A stretch of DNA of 43,676 nucleotides, taken from NCBI GenBank assembly GCA_016778765.1, contig JADHOV010000022.1, positions 1-43,676 on the forward strand. Direction: 5' to 3'. Position 1 is the first letter of the stretch. Every line of letters begins with the position of its first letter. Below the pieces are notes generated by a model that did no database searches, was not told where the DNA came from, and worked only from the letters and a program-made list of their open reading frames with translations. Position numbers and translations under genes: made by a program. Below, piece by piece: positions 17,081 to 24,646 of the stretch. This stretch comes from Paracoccaceae bacterium (GTDB lineage: Bacteria > Pseudomonadota > Alphaproteobacteria > Rhodobacterales > Rhodobacteraceae).

Positions 17081-18175
17081 ATGTTTAATCTTAAAACCCT
17101 AAGCGTGGGCACAGCAGCCCTTACGCTGATGGCATCAGCTGCATTTGCTGAAACCACCATCCGGATCCAATCCGTGCTTGGAAACTCAACTGACGAAGTC
17201 TACATGCTTCAAAGCTTTGCAGATGATGTTGAAGCCCTGACAGCCGGATCGGTCAAGATTGAAATCTTGCCTGCGGGCGCGGTTGTTGGCCCACGCGACA
17301 TTATGGATGCCGTAGATGCCGGCTTGGTGGAAGGTGGCTTTGCTTGGACCCATTATTGGGGCGGAAAGCATCCGGCCGCCAACCTATTTGGCGCGCCTAT
17401 TGCCGGTGCCGGTGTTGGTCTTGACGCGATGTCATTCCTATCATGGTTCCAATATGGTGGTGGCCGTGAATTATACGATCGCCTGTGGGATGAAATGGGC
17501 GTCAATGTAAAAGGCTTTATGCTGCAACCCGTTGGCCCAGAAGCTCTGGGTTGGTTCCCCGAAAAAATCGCAACGATGGATGATTTCCGTAAACTGCGCT
17601 TCCGGGCTCCTCCCGGAATGGTAGGCGCCGCCTATAACGAAATCGGTGTTGCCGCCGTTGCGATGGGGGGAGGAGACATTCTTCCGGCCCTTGAAAAAGG
17701 CGCTATTGACGCGGCAGAATGGTGCTGCCCAAAGCCGGACTCTGTTTTTGGGTTCCAAAAAGTGTTAAAGCATTACTATCTGCAAGGCCTTCATCAGGTT
17801 GTTGTAAATGCTGACCTTTACCTCAATGGCGACGTCTATGACGGGCTTTCAGCAACTGAGAAAAAAGCGATTGAAGTTGCCGCGAATGCCTCTTTGTCAA
17901 AAGCTCAGTCTTATCGTATTTACTCGAACGGACAGGCGCTTAAAGACTTGACCGAAAACCATGGTGTTATTTTAGAAGATACACCGGCCGATTATTTCAC
18001 CGAGTATATGGCCGCGGCCAAGAAGCTTCTTGAAGAAGCCTCAGCTGAAAACGAATTCTTTGCAGAAGTTTGGCAATCTCAAAAAGATTTCGCCGATGTG
18101 GCCGTGCCGTTCTGGGCGGGTGCACAGGCGTCAAATGCCAGCTTAGGCAAAGCGCATGCCGATACGCTGAAGTAA
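17081..18175 (+). CDS. TRAP transporter substrate-binding protein (DctP family)
   Basis: The start is ATG 17081, six bases after GGGAGG; a TTG directly before it is not needed. The 364-residue protein has a Sec signal peptide (cleavage at AFA-ETT) followed by the DctP fold. Family features include VVGPRDIMDAVDAG, the substrate-contact region FRAPPGMVGAAYNEIGVAAV with the carboxylate-binding Arg, and GAIDAAEWCCPKPD. It most resembles the COG4663 (FcbT1/TakP) branch. It captures an organic anion in the periplasm for the fused permease. The strong hairpins after it suggest it is made in excess over the permease. Confidence 0.92.
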   Translation: MFNLKTLSVGTAALTLMASAAFAETTIRIQSVLGNSTDEVYMLQSFADDVEALTAGSVKIEILPAGAVVGPRDIMDAVDAGLVEGGFAWTHYWGGKHPAANLFGAPIAGAGVGLDAMSFLSWFQYGGGRELYDRLWDEMGVNVKGFMLQPVGPEALGWFPEKIATMDDFRKLRFRAPPGMVGAAYNEIGVAAVAMGGGDILPALEKGAIDAAEWCCPKPDSVFGFQKVLKHYYLQGLHQVVVNADLYLNGDVYDGLSATEKKAIEVAANASLSKAQSYRIYSNGQALKDLTENHGVILEDTPADYFTEYMAAAKKLLEEASAENEFFAEVWQSQKDFADVAVPFWAGAQASNASLGKAHADTLK

Positions 18176-18193
18176 TTCCTAAACACACAAAAC

Positions 18194-18211
18194 GGGGCCC
18201 TTCGGGGCCCC
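18194..18211 (+). terminator. UUCG-tetraloop hairpin after the TRAP binding-protein gene
   Basis: GGGGCCC (18194-18200), loop TTCG (18201-18204) and GGGCCCC (18205-18211) form a 7-bp all-GC stem closed by the exceptionally stable C(UUCG)G tetraloop. The following AACCTTCATTTTT is only moderately T-rich, so partial termination or 3'-end protection of the upstream message is likely. Confidence 0.75.
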
Positions 18212-18213
18212 AA

Positions 18214-18257
18214 CCTTCATTTTTGGTAAACCCCGAAGGCTTTTCCAAAAATGAAGG
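18214..18257 (+). repeat. 13-bp perfect inverted repeat between TRAP genes
   Basis: CCTTCATTTTTGG (18214-18226) and CCAAAAATGAAGG (18245-18257) are exact complements with an 18-base loop, forming a second hairpin directly after the UUCG hairpin. The 3' arm contains an ATG (18251) in frame with the permease. The loop segment CCCCGAAGG (18231-18239) can instead pair with 18199-18207 of the first hairpin. Confidence 0.75.
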
Positions 18258-18298
18258 CTCCTTTGACAAAAAGGACCACACAGGAAGGGAGAACGGGC

Positions 18299-20761
18299 GT
18301 GGCTGAAGAGATTGCACCCGAAGAGCTAGAGATTGCAGATGAGTTGATCGCAGAGCGCCGCTCCGAGCGTCCTGGCGAAACCCCCGAAGATATGACGCCC
18401 TGGCAACGCCCGATCACCGGATTTATCGATCTGTTAAATGATTGGGCCGGCAAGCTGCTTTGCTTGTTAATGGTTCCGTTAATCGGGGTGGTTGTTTTCG
18501 AAGTGATTTCGCGCAATGCTTTTGGCATTATGGCCAGCTATGGCTGGGATGACACGGCGCGCGCGCTCGGGCTTGGGCCCACGCTATTTGCCTATGACAT
18601 CAGCCGTATGATCGCGGGTGTGCTGTTTATGGGCGCCGCCGGCTACGGGCTGATGCGGGGCGTGCATATCCGTGCTGATTTCCTGTATCGCAATTGGACC
18701 GACAAAACCCAAGCAACCGTTGATGCCTTTCTTTATATGGCGTTTTTTATCCCATCTATGATCTTTTTCACCATCATCGCGGCGCAATATTGGGAATTGG
18801 CCTACCGTACGGGTGAAACCGCTTTTGATAGCCCGTGGGAGCCCCTTCTTTGGCCAGCACGCCTGGCCATGCCTGTGGGTGGTTTGCTGCTCACCTTGCA
18901 AGGTATTCCCGAATTGTTCAGAGCCTTTCACAAAATGGGAAAAGAACGCGAGCGGCGATTTGTCCAAGCCCTACCTTTTTATCTACTCGCCTTGATTTGG
19001 CTGACAATGGCCGTGTTTGCTCCAGAGGCAACGCCGGGCGGAGACTGGTTTACAGATATAATGTCAGCCCGCCCCGGCCTGTCCAAACCAACCATCGGTT
19101 TGATCATGCTCACAACGATGATTTTCGTGATCTTCATCGGTTTCCCAATTTCATTCACGCTTATTTTCCTAGCTTTTGTATTTGGTATTTGGGGATCAAA
19201 CTTTAAGCTCACCACGCTGCTGATGACGCTGAATACAAATTCAACAATGTTAAACGATCAGTTGATGGCAGTGCCACTTTTCATCCTGATGGGAATCGTA
19301 ATGGAAGCCGCCGGTTTGATGGAACGATTGTTCACATCCATCCAGATGATCATGGCACGGGTGCGCGGGTCGCTTTACATCGCGGTGCTGATCGTTTCTA
19401 CGATCTTTGCTGCAGCCACAGGGATCGTTGGCGCCTCTGTGACGCTTCTTGGGATCATGGCAGGTGCCACAATGAACCGCTCCGGTTACAATGTACAGCT
19501 GGCAGCAGGGACCATAACGGCAGGCGGCACATTGGGCATTTTAATACCGCCCTCAATTATGCTGATTGTGATGGGGCCAGTTCTTGAAGTGTCAACGCTC
19601 GATTTATTCCGCGGCGCGTTCATTCCCGGTGCCGTATTGGCAATGCTATACCTGCTCTATACATTGGGTCGGTGCTGGCTCAACCCCGAGTTAGGCCCTG
19701 TGTTATCCGAAAACGCGCAACCCAAAACCTCTGATTTTTATGGGGCAGAAATAGCGCTAATTTCGATGGGCGTTCTAACCATCTGCCGGGTTTTTGGGTT
19801 GGGCCTTGGAGGTGCGTTTGGCGGCCTTCTGCCATTTGGTGGCTTGATTGTTTTAGGCGGCGTAATGGTTTTGACCTATCGCGCCTATCGCAATCTAAGT
19901 GTGCTGCGCATCGCGCTGCCAATAACGGTTTTATTCCATGCTTACATGGTTGCTGCGAATTGGGAGGACGGCCTTCCATGGGTTTCGCTGCTATTACTGG
20001 CCTTCATCGTTCTGCTCGCGGCGCTGGCCATGCCAATCTATCGCAGCGATGCCGAAACCAGGTTTGAATTCTCAGAGCTTTGGGACGAATTTTTCGCAGG
20101 CCTGATGCCTCCAACAATTTTGATCTCTTTCGCATTGGGCTCTATTCTACTGGGGTTTGCAACACCGGCAGAAGCTGCTGCCATGGGCGCATTTGGCGCC
20201 ATTCTCTTATCGCTGATCTACCGCAAATTCACAGTCTCGGGCTTTTTTGACAATCTTATCAAATCGCTTGAAATCACCGTATTGATAATGTTTTTGGTGG
20301 CTGCCTCAAACTTTTTTGGCGCAGAGTTTTCATCGCTTGGCACGCCGAAAATGATGACCGAGATGTTACTTGGGTTAGACATGTCACCCTATCTGATATT
20401 GATCCTAGTGATGGCGCTGATTTTCCTTTTAGGATGGCCATTGGAATGGGTGCCGATTGTGTTGATCGTCGTTCCGGTTTTGCTGCCAACCGTGGAGAAG
20501 CTTGAACTTCACGGCCTTGATCGCTACGACCTGATGGTGTGGTTCGGAATTCTGGTTGCAGTGAATTTGCAAACAGCATGGCTATCGCCGCCAGTGGCCT
20601 TATCCGCCTATTTCCTTAAGGGCGTGGTTCCGAATTGGGATTTGAAAGATATCTATCTGGGTATGATGCAATTCATGGTAATCCAACTTATCGGATTGAT
20701 CCTTATTCTCATTTTCCCACAAATCGTTCTCTGGCTGCCCAATCAAGTGTTTGGTCAATAG
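18299..20761 (+). CDS. Fused TRAP transporter permease (DctQ small + DctM large subunit)
   Basis: I chose GTG 18299, eight bases after AGGAAGGGAG. The in-frame ATG at 18251 lies inside the hairpin and lacks a ribosome binding site. The 820-residue protein begins with an acidic cytosolic tail. Residues about 30-220 form a four-helix DctQ unit, and about 250-815 a DctM unit with a dozen hydrophobic segments (IGFPISFTLIFLAFVFG, ATGIVGASVTLLG, GTLGILIPPSIML, LGWPLEWVPIVLIVVPVLLP). It drives sodium-coupled uptake of the ligand presented by the binding protein. Q-M fusions are known in the family. The long soluble and membrane linker near 470-600 is larger than in unfused DctM. Confidence 0.92.
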   Translation: MAEEIAPEELEIADELIAERRSERPGETPEDMTPWQRPITGFIDLLNDWAGKLLCLLMVPLIGVVVFEVISRNAFGIMASYGWDDTARALGLGPTLFAYDISRMIAGVLFMGAAGYGLMRGVHIRADFLYRNWTDKTQATVDAFLYMAFFIPSMIFFTIIAAQYWELAYRTGETAFDSPWEPLLWPARLAMPVGGLLLTLQGIPELFRAFHKMGKERERRFVQALPFYLLALIWLTMAVFAPEATPGGDWFTDIMSARPGLSKPTIGLIMLTTMIFVIFIGFPISFTLIFLAFVFGIWGSNFKLTTLLMTLNTNSTMLNDQLMAVPLFILMGIVMEAAGLMERLFTSIQMIMARVRGSLYIAVLIVSTIFAAATGIVGASVTLLGIMAGATMNRSGYNVQLAAGTITAGGTLGILIPPSIMLIVMGPVLEVSTLDLFRGAFIPGAVLAMLYLLYTLGRCWLNPELGPVLSENAQPKTSDFYGAEIALISMGVLTICRVFGLGLGGAFGGLLPFGGLIVLGGVMVLTYRAYRNLSVLRIALPITVLFHAYMVAANWEDGLPWVSLLLLAFIVLLAALAMPIYRSDAETRFEFSELWDEFFAGLMPPTILISFALGSILLGFATPAEAAAMGAFGAILLSLIYRKFTVSGFFDNLIKSLEITVLIMFLVAASNFFGAEFSSLGTPKMMTEMLLGLDMSPYLILILVMALIFLLGWPLEWVPIVLIVVPVLLPTVEKLELHGLDRYDLMVWFGILVAVNLQTAWLSPPVALSAYFLKGVVPNWDLKDIYLGMMQFMVIQLIGLILILIFPQIVLWLPNQVFGQ

Positions 20762-20769
20762 GTGCTGCA

Positions 20770-21840
20770 ATGAGTAGATCCACTCTCTCCTATCAAAAAT
20801 GGCCGTTGATCGTGACTGTTGTTGGCCTTGGCCTGTCTGGCTGGTTGGGCTGGGCAACCACTGGAACGGTTTCAGGGGTGCTCGGGTTCCTATTTGTTGG
20901 CGCTATTTTGGCCGCATTAGAAATCGCCTTGTCTTTTGACAACGCCATTGTAAATGCCAACAAACTTGAAGAGATGACGCCGGTTTGGCAACGGCGGTTT
21001 CTTACCTGGGGGATTTTGATCGCTGTTTTTGGCATGCGCATAATCTTTCCCTTGGCGATTGTGGCCATTTTTGCCTGGATCAACCCTTTCGCTGCAATCC
21101 ATTTGGCCTTGGCCGACCCAGAGAAATATTCGCATATCATTGAACAAGCGCATGGCCCAATATCTGCTTTTGGCGGTACTTTTTTGATGATGGTTGCGTT
21201 GAAATTCTTCGTGGATGAAGAAAAATCGGTCGATTGGATCGTGGGGCTTGAAACGCGGCTTCGGCGCGTGGGATCCATTCGCGGTTTAGAAATCACCTTT
21301 GTCCTGATCATCATCATTGCGATTTGCCAATTCTTGCCAGAATATAAACAGGCGGCCTTCTTAATGTCGGCAATAATGGGATTATTGGTCTTCATGCTTG
21401 TCGATGGGTTGGGTGCTTATCTCGACAATATTGCAAGCAACACCGCCGCGATTGGTGCGCGCGGCGGATTGGGCGCGTTCTTATATCTTGAGGTTTTGGA
21501 TGCCAGCTTCTCATTTGACGGCGTGATCGGAGCCTTTGCGCTGACCACAAATATCCTTTTAATCGCGATAGGTCTGGGCATTGGAGCGATGTATGTGCGC
21601 TCGATGACGATCATGCTTGTAGAGCGTAAAACTCTGGCAGAATTCAGATATTTGGAACATGGGGCGTTTTATTCTATTTTTGCTCTATCGATTATCATGT
21701 TTCTGCAATCCCTGTTTCACGTCCCGGAAGTATTAACCGGCGGGATCGGCGTGTTTCTTATCGGCCTCGCCTTTTATAAATCCATTCAACATAACAAATC
21801 AGGTGCTGTACATGAGGATGCAGCGATAGGAGCCGAATAA
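20770..21840 (+). CDS. DUF475 / TerC-like integral membrane protein
   Basis: The start at ATG 20770, eight bases after the permease stop, gives 356 residues; an upstream in-frame extension overlaps the permease and is unlikely. There are about nine hydrophobic segments. The acidic intramembrane motifs LSFDNAIVNA (about residue 57) and ASFSFDGVIGAFALT (about 240) are the hallmark of the TerC/DUF475 group, which is linked to metal-ion (Mn) handling or tellurite resistance. Its last base overlaps the start of the dehydrogenase gene (TAATG), so the two are co-translated. A place in a TRAP catabolic operon is unexpected: it may export a metal or an anionic by-product, which is speculation. Confidence 0.85.
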   Translation: MSRSTLSYQKWPLIVTVVGLGLSGWLGWATTGTVSGVLGFLFVGAILAALEIALSFDNAIVNANKLEEMTPVWQRRFLTWGILIAVFGMRIIFPLAIVAIFAWINPFAAIHLALADPEKYSHIIEQAHGPISAFGGTFLMMVALKFFVDEEKSVDWIVGLETRLRRVGSIRGLEITFVLIIIIAICQFLPEYKQAAFLMSAIMGLLVFMLVDGLGAYLDNIASNTAAIGARGGLGAFLYLEVLDASFSFDGVIGAFALTTNILLIAIGLGIGAMYVRSMTIMLVERKTLAEFRYLEHGAFYSIFALSIIMFLQSLFHVPEVLTGGIGVFLIGLAFYKSIQHNKSGAVHEDAAIGAE

Positions 21841-23153
21841 TGACCGTCGAATATCTTAAGAAAGCTCCTCTTCATTCTCGAAGCGATGCCACCGAAACGC
21901 GCGATATAGTGCGCAAAATTCTAGATGAGATTGAGGCAGGCGGTGATGAAAAAGCTTTAGAATACGCAGCAAAATTTGACAATTATCAGGGCACCATACT
22001 GCTGTCTGCAGAGTCAATTAAGACGGCTTCGGCGCTGGTGCCTGATAAGATGAAGCGCGATATCGAATTTGCGCATGCCAATGTTAAAAAATTTGCGGAA
22101 GCCCAAAAATCAACCGTCGCCGATTTTGAAACAGAGGTTGTGCCCGGATTAATCGCAGGGCAAAAGGCGATCGCGGTGAACGCCGCCGGCTGCTATATCC
22201 CCGGGGGCCGCTACAGCCATATTGCCAGCGCCATCATGACGGTGACCACAGCCAAGGTCGCAGGCTGTAAAAACATTATCGCCTGCTCTCCACCCCGGCC
22301 GGATATAGGCGTTGCCCCCGCGATCATATATGCTGCGCATATTTCGGGTGCGGATAAAATTTTGGCCATGGGCGGCGTGCAAGGCGTTGCCGCGATGACG
22401 TTTGGGTTATTTGGGCTGCCCAAAGCTAATATTCTTGTTGGGCCGGGAAACCAATTCGTTGCCGAAGCCAAACGCATGCTTTTTGGCCGCGTTGGCATTG
22501 ATATGATCGCAGGACCAACAGATAGCCTGATTCTGGCCGACGCGCATGCAGATGCAGATATCGTTGCAGCCGATCTTGTCGGCCAGGCCGAGCATGGCTA
22601 TAACTCCCCGGTTTGGCTGGTGACCGATGATCGCGCGCTGGCTGAAAAGGTAATGCTGTTGGTGCCCGCGTTGATCGAGGATCTGCCAGAGCTTAACCGC
22701 GATAATGCCTACGCCGCTTGGCGCGATTATGCGGAAATTATACTCTGCGACACACGAGAGGAAATGGCCGCCACATCGGATGCCTATGCACCCGAGCATC
22801 TGACCGTCCAAGCGCAAGATCTCGATTGGTGGCTCAATCGCCTTAGCTGTTATGGCTCGCTGTTCTTGGGCGAAGAAACCACGGTCGCCTTTGGGGATAA
22901 GGCATCGGGCACAAATCACGTTTTACCCACATCCGGCGCCGCAAGCTATACGGGTGGATTAAGCGTTCATAAATATATGAAAATCGTCACTTGGCAGCGC
23001 GCAACGCGCGAAGGATCAAAGCCCGTTGCAGAGGCCACAGCGCGAATTTCCCGGCTTGAGGGTATGGAAGGGCATGCCCGCACGGCTGATATTCGTCTCA
23101 GAAAATATTTTCCAAATGAGAATTTCGATTTAACCGCCGCAGACGATATTTAA
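21840..23153 (+). CDS. Histidinol dehydrogenase family protein, probable sulfopropanediol 3-dehydrogenase (HpsN-like)
   Basis: The 437-residue NAD-dependent zinc dehydrogenase keeps the HisD blocks: PGGRYSHIASAIM, GPTDSLILAD, the zinc-binding Q-x-x-H of GQAEHG, the catalytic Glu-His of YAPEHL, and ASGTNHVLPTSGAA. The extended GYNSPVWLVT and the C-terminal HKYMKIVTWQRATREG region fit HpsN-type enzymes, which oxidise 2,3-dihydroxypropane-1-sulfonate to sulfolactate, better than biosynthetic HisD. No his gene is nearby, and the operon with a TRAP carrier points to catabolism. The sulfonate substrate remains an inference; no suyAB or sulfolactate genes are in the window. Confidence 0.75.
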   Translation: MTVEYLKKAPLHSRSDATETRDIVRKILDEIEAGGDEKALEYAAKFDNYQGTILLSAESIKTASALVPDKMKRDIEFAHANVKKFAEAQKSTVADFETEVVPGLIAGQKAIAVNAAGCYIPGGRYSHIASAIMTVTTAKVAGCKNIIACSPPRPDIGVAPAIIYAAHISGADKILAMGGVQGVAAMTFGLFGLPKANILVGPGNQFVAEAKRMLFGRVGIDMIAGPTDSLILADAHADADIVAADLVGQAEHGYNSPVWLVTDDRALAEKVMLLVPALIEDLPELNRDNAYAAWRDYAEIILCDTREEMAATSDAYAPEHLTVQAQDLDWWLNRLSCYGSLFLGEETTVAFGDKASGTNHVLPTSGAASYTGGLSVHKYMKIVTWQRATREGSKPVAEATARISRLEGMEGHARTADIRLRKYFPNENFDLTAADDI

Positions 23154-23563
23154 CCCCTTTGCGACGCGGTTTCTTATTGCGCAAAACGGTGCAATAGGCC
23201 CGTAAAGATGGTAATCTTGATCCAAGCTTTTCAAACCCAATTGGGCCTGCAAGGTCCATTCATCCTGTGAATGCGTCTTAAGGTAATCAAAACCCGCGCA
23301 AAAATAGACAAGGCATGACCCGCAGCAATGATCACTTGGATAGCAGAGCAAAAGCCCTGATATTCTTATGGGACATGATGTTTGAGACTACATTATTTTT
23401 GAAAAGAGTTACAATTCCATTAGCAATCGTAATATCAGAAATTGGAAATATACCCTCCGTCATTTATCACGACAAAGATATAGATTTTCTGAAACAGTTC
23501 AGAACGCTTGGAGGGGCACCTGAGTTAAAAACCATTTAAGCCGCGCCGTACTGGACTGTACTT
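23154..23563. other. Intergenic region without a convincing gene
   Basis: About 410 bases after the HpsN-like gene. A rightward frame (23315-23539, 74 codons) has a hydrophobic middle (LKRVTIPLAIVISEIG) but no ribosome binding site or recognisable family, and its base composition turns AT-rich from about 23380. It may be a remnant associated with the broken HTH gene that follows. No clear terminator was seen after 23153. Confidence 0.4.
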
Positions 23564-23893
23564 ATGCCACATCCCAGCGGCTGGTATAATGATCGTTTAG
23601 TTGCCAAAATCGCCGTGAATAAATTGAAAAAACCAGTTGATGCGACACTTGAAGAAATCAAAAACGCCAGAGACCGTTTGGGGCTCAGCCAATCTCGATT
23701 TGCGCGTGCGCTGGGTTTCGGCGGTAATGACAATACCGTTTAGAAATTATCTTCTAATGGGAAAAAAACCGTAAAGCGGATGACTGTGCAAACCGTTCAG
23801 AAAATACGCGCTGCGGTGACCGAAGATGAGCTCGAAAAATGGACAACTCACCGCGGTAGAAGCTCAATGCTTGAAGTTCGAGCCTTTGATTAA
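23564..23893 (+). pseudogene. Helix-turn-helix (XRE-like) DNA-binding protein, interrupted by an in-frame TAG
   Basis: Reading from ATG 23564 gives MPHPSGWYND and then a helix-turn-helix (ARDRLGLSQSRFARALGFG, residues 36-54, in parts) up to a TAG at 23741-23743. The same frame continues without another stop for 49 codons (KLSSNGKKTVKRMTVQTVQ onward) to TAA 23891-23893. The stop falls where such proteins usually have Trp or Arg (NTV-x-x-W/L-SSG), so a TGG-to-TAG or similar point change is the simple explanation. Intact length would be about 109 residues. The product was probably a small DNA-binding regulator. Confidence 0.65.
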
Positions 23894-23944
23894 CTTTAAA
23901 ATCAACGCGGCCACTTTTGGAAGGGTGCAGTTTCAAAAATGGCT

Positions 23945-24523
23945 TCACGACCCGGTTGCTTCGCGCCAATGGCGGCGGCAGAGAGATACATAGGTTTCAT
24001 TACCGCCAATTTGCACCTGTGCGCCTCGCGTTATCACCTGACCCGTCTCATCTTGCCGGATCACCATCGTGGCTTTTTTACCGCAATGACAGATGGTTCT
24101 GATTTCTCGCATTTCATCCGCAAGCGCCAAAAGAGCTGCCGAGCCGGGAAACAGTTGACCCTGAAAATCAACCCGTAAGCCATAGCACATCACCGGAACC
24201 TTCAAATCATCTACAGCCCGTGCCAATTGCCAAACCTGACTGTGCTCGAGGAACTGCGCTTCATCGATGAAGATACAATCGCAGGGGCGAGCTGACAGGC
24301 GGCGCTCAATTTTTTGATATAAATTCTCACCGGTTGCGAATGTGTCAGCGGCTTTTTCCACTCCGATCCGCGATGCGATTTTTCCTTCACCTGCGCGGTG
24401 GTCAAACTGCGCGGTTAACAAATAGGTTCTCATCCCTCGTTCGAGATAGTTATGCGCTGCTTGTAACAATAAGGTCGATTTACCTGCATTCATCGTAGAA
24501 TAATGAAAATAAAGTTTCGCCAT
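23945..24523 (-). CDS. tdk: Thymidine kinase (type II)
   Basis: The 192-residue enzyme salvages thymidine by ATP-dependent phosphorylation to dTMP. The P-loop is STMNAGKST (residues 9-17), the catalytic Glu is E88 in FIDEAQFL, and the zinc site is formed by C145, C147, C182 and H185. The GGNETYVSLC block is the thymidine-binding lasso. Length and motifs match the E. coli Tdk type. It stands alone between the HTH pseudogene and the SulP gene. Confidence 0.95.
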   Translation of the reverse strand: MAKLYFHYSTMNAGKSTLLLQAAHNYLERGMRTYLLTAQFDHRAGEGKIASRIGVEKAADTFATGENLYQKIERRLSARPCDCIFIDEAQFLEHSQVWQLARAVDDLKVPVMCYGLRVDFQGQLFPGSAALLALADEMREIRTICHCGKKATMVIRQDETGQVITRGAQVQIGGNETYVSLCRRHWREATGS

Positions 24524-24646
24524 AATTTTCTCAGCTCCACAGATCAGCTTTCACGGTTCGATCGCGTTTGCCTGGCCCTGACCGTTTTGCATCAACGACG
24601 AACAAACCGCGCTGGCGCAGAATGGACAGGGCAACCAGCAAATGTC

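Noticed and set aside
18251-18298. Upstream ATG as the start of the fused TRAP permease
   Set aside because: It lies in the 3' arm of a strong hairpin without a ribosome binding site, whereas GTG 18299 follows AGGAAGGGAG.
20793-21395. 200-codon antisense frame over the DUF475 gene
   Set aside because: Lys/Pro-rich shadow of a membrane-protein gene; no family features.
21840-23153. Biosynthetic histidinol dehydrogenase (hisD)
   Set aside because: No his genes nearby, and motifs and TRAP-operon context fit the catabolic HpsN-like branch better, although the fold is the same.
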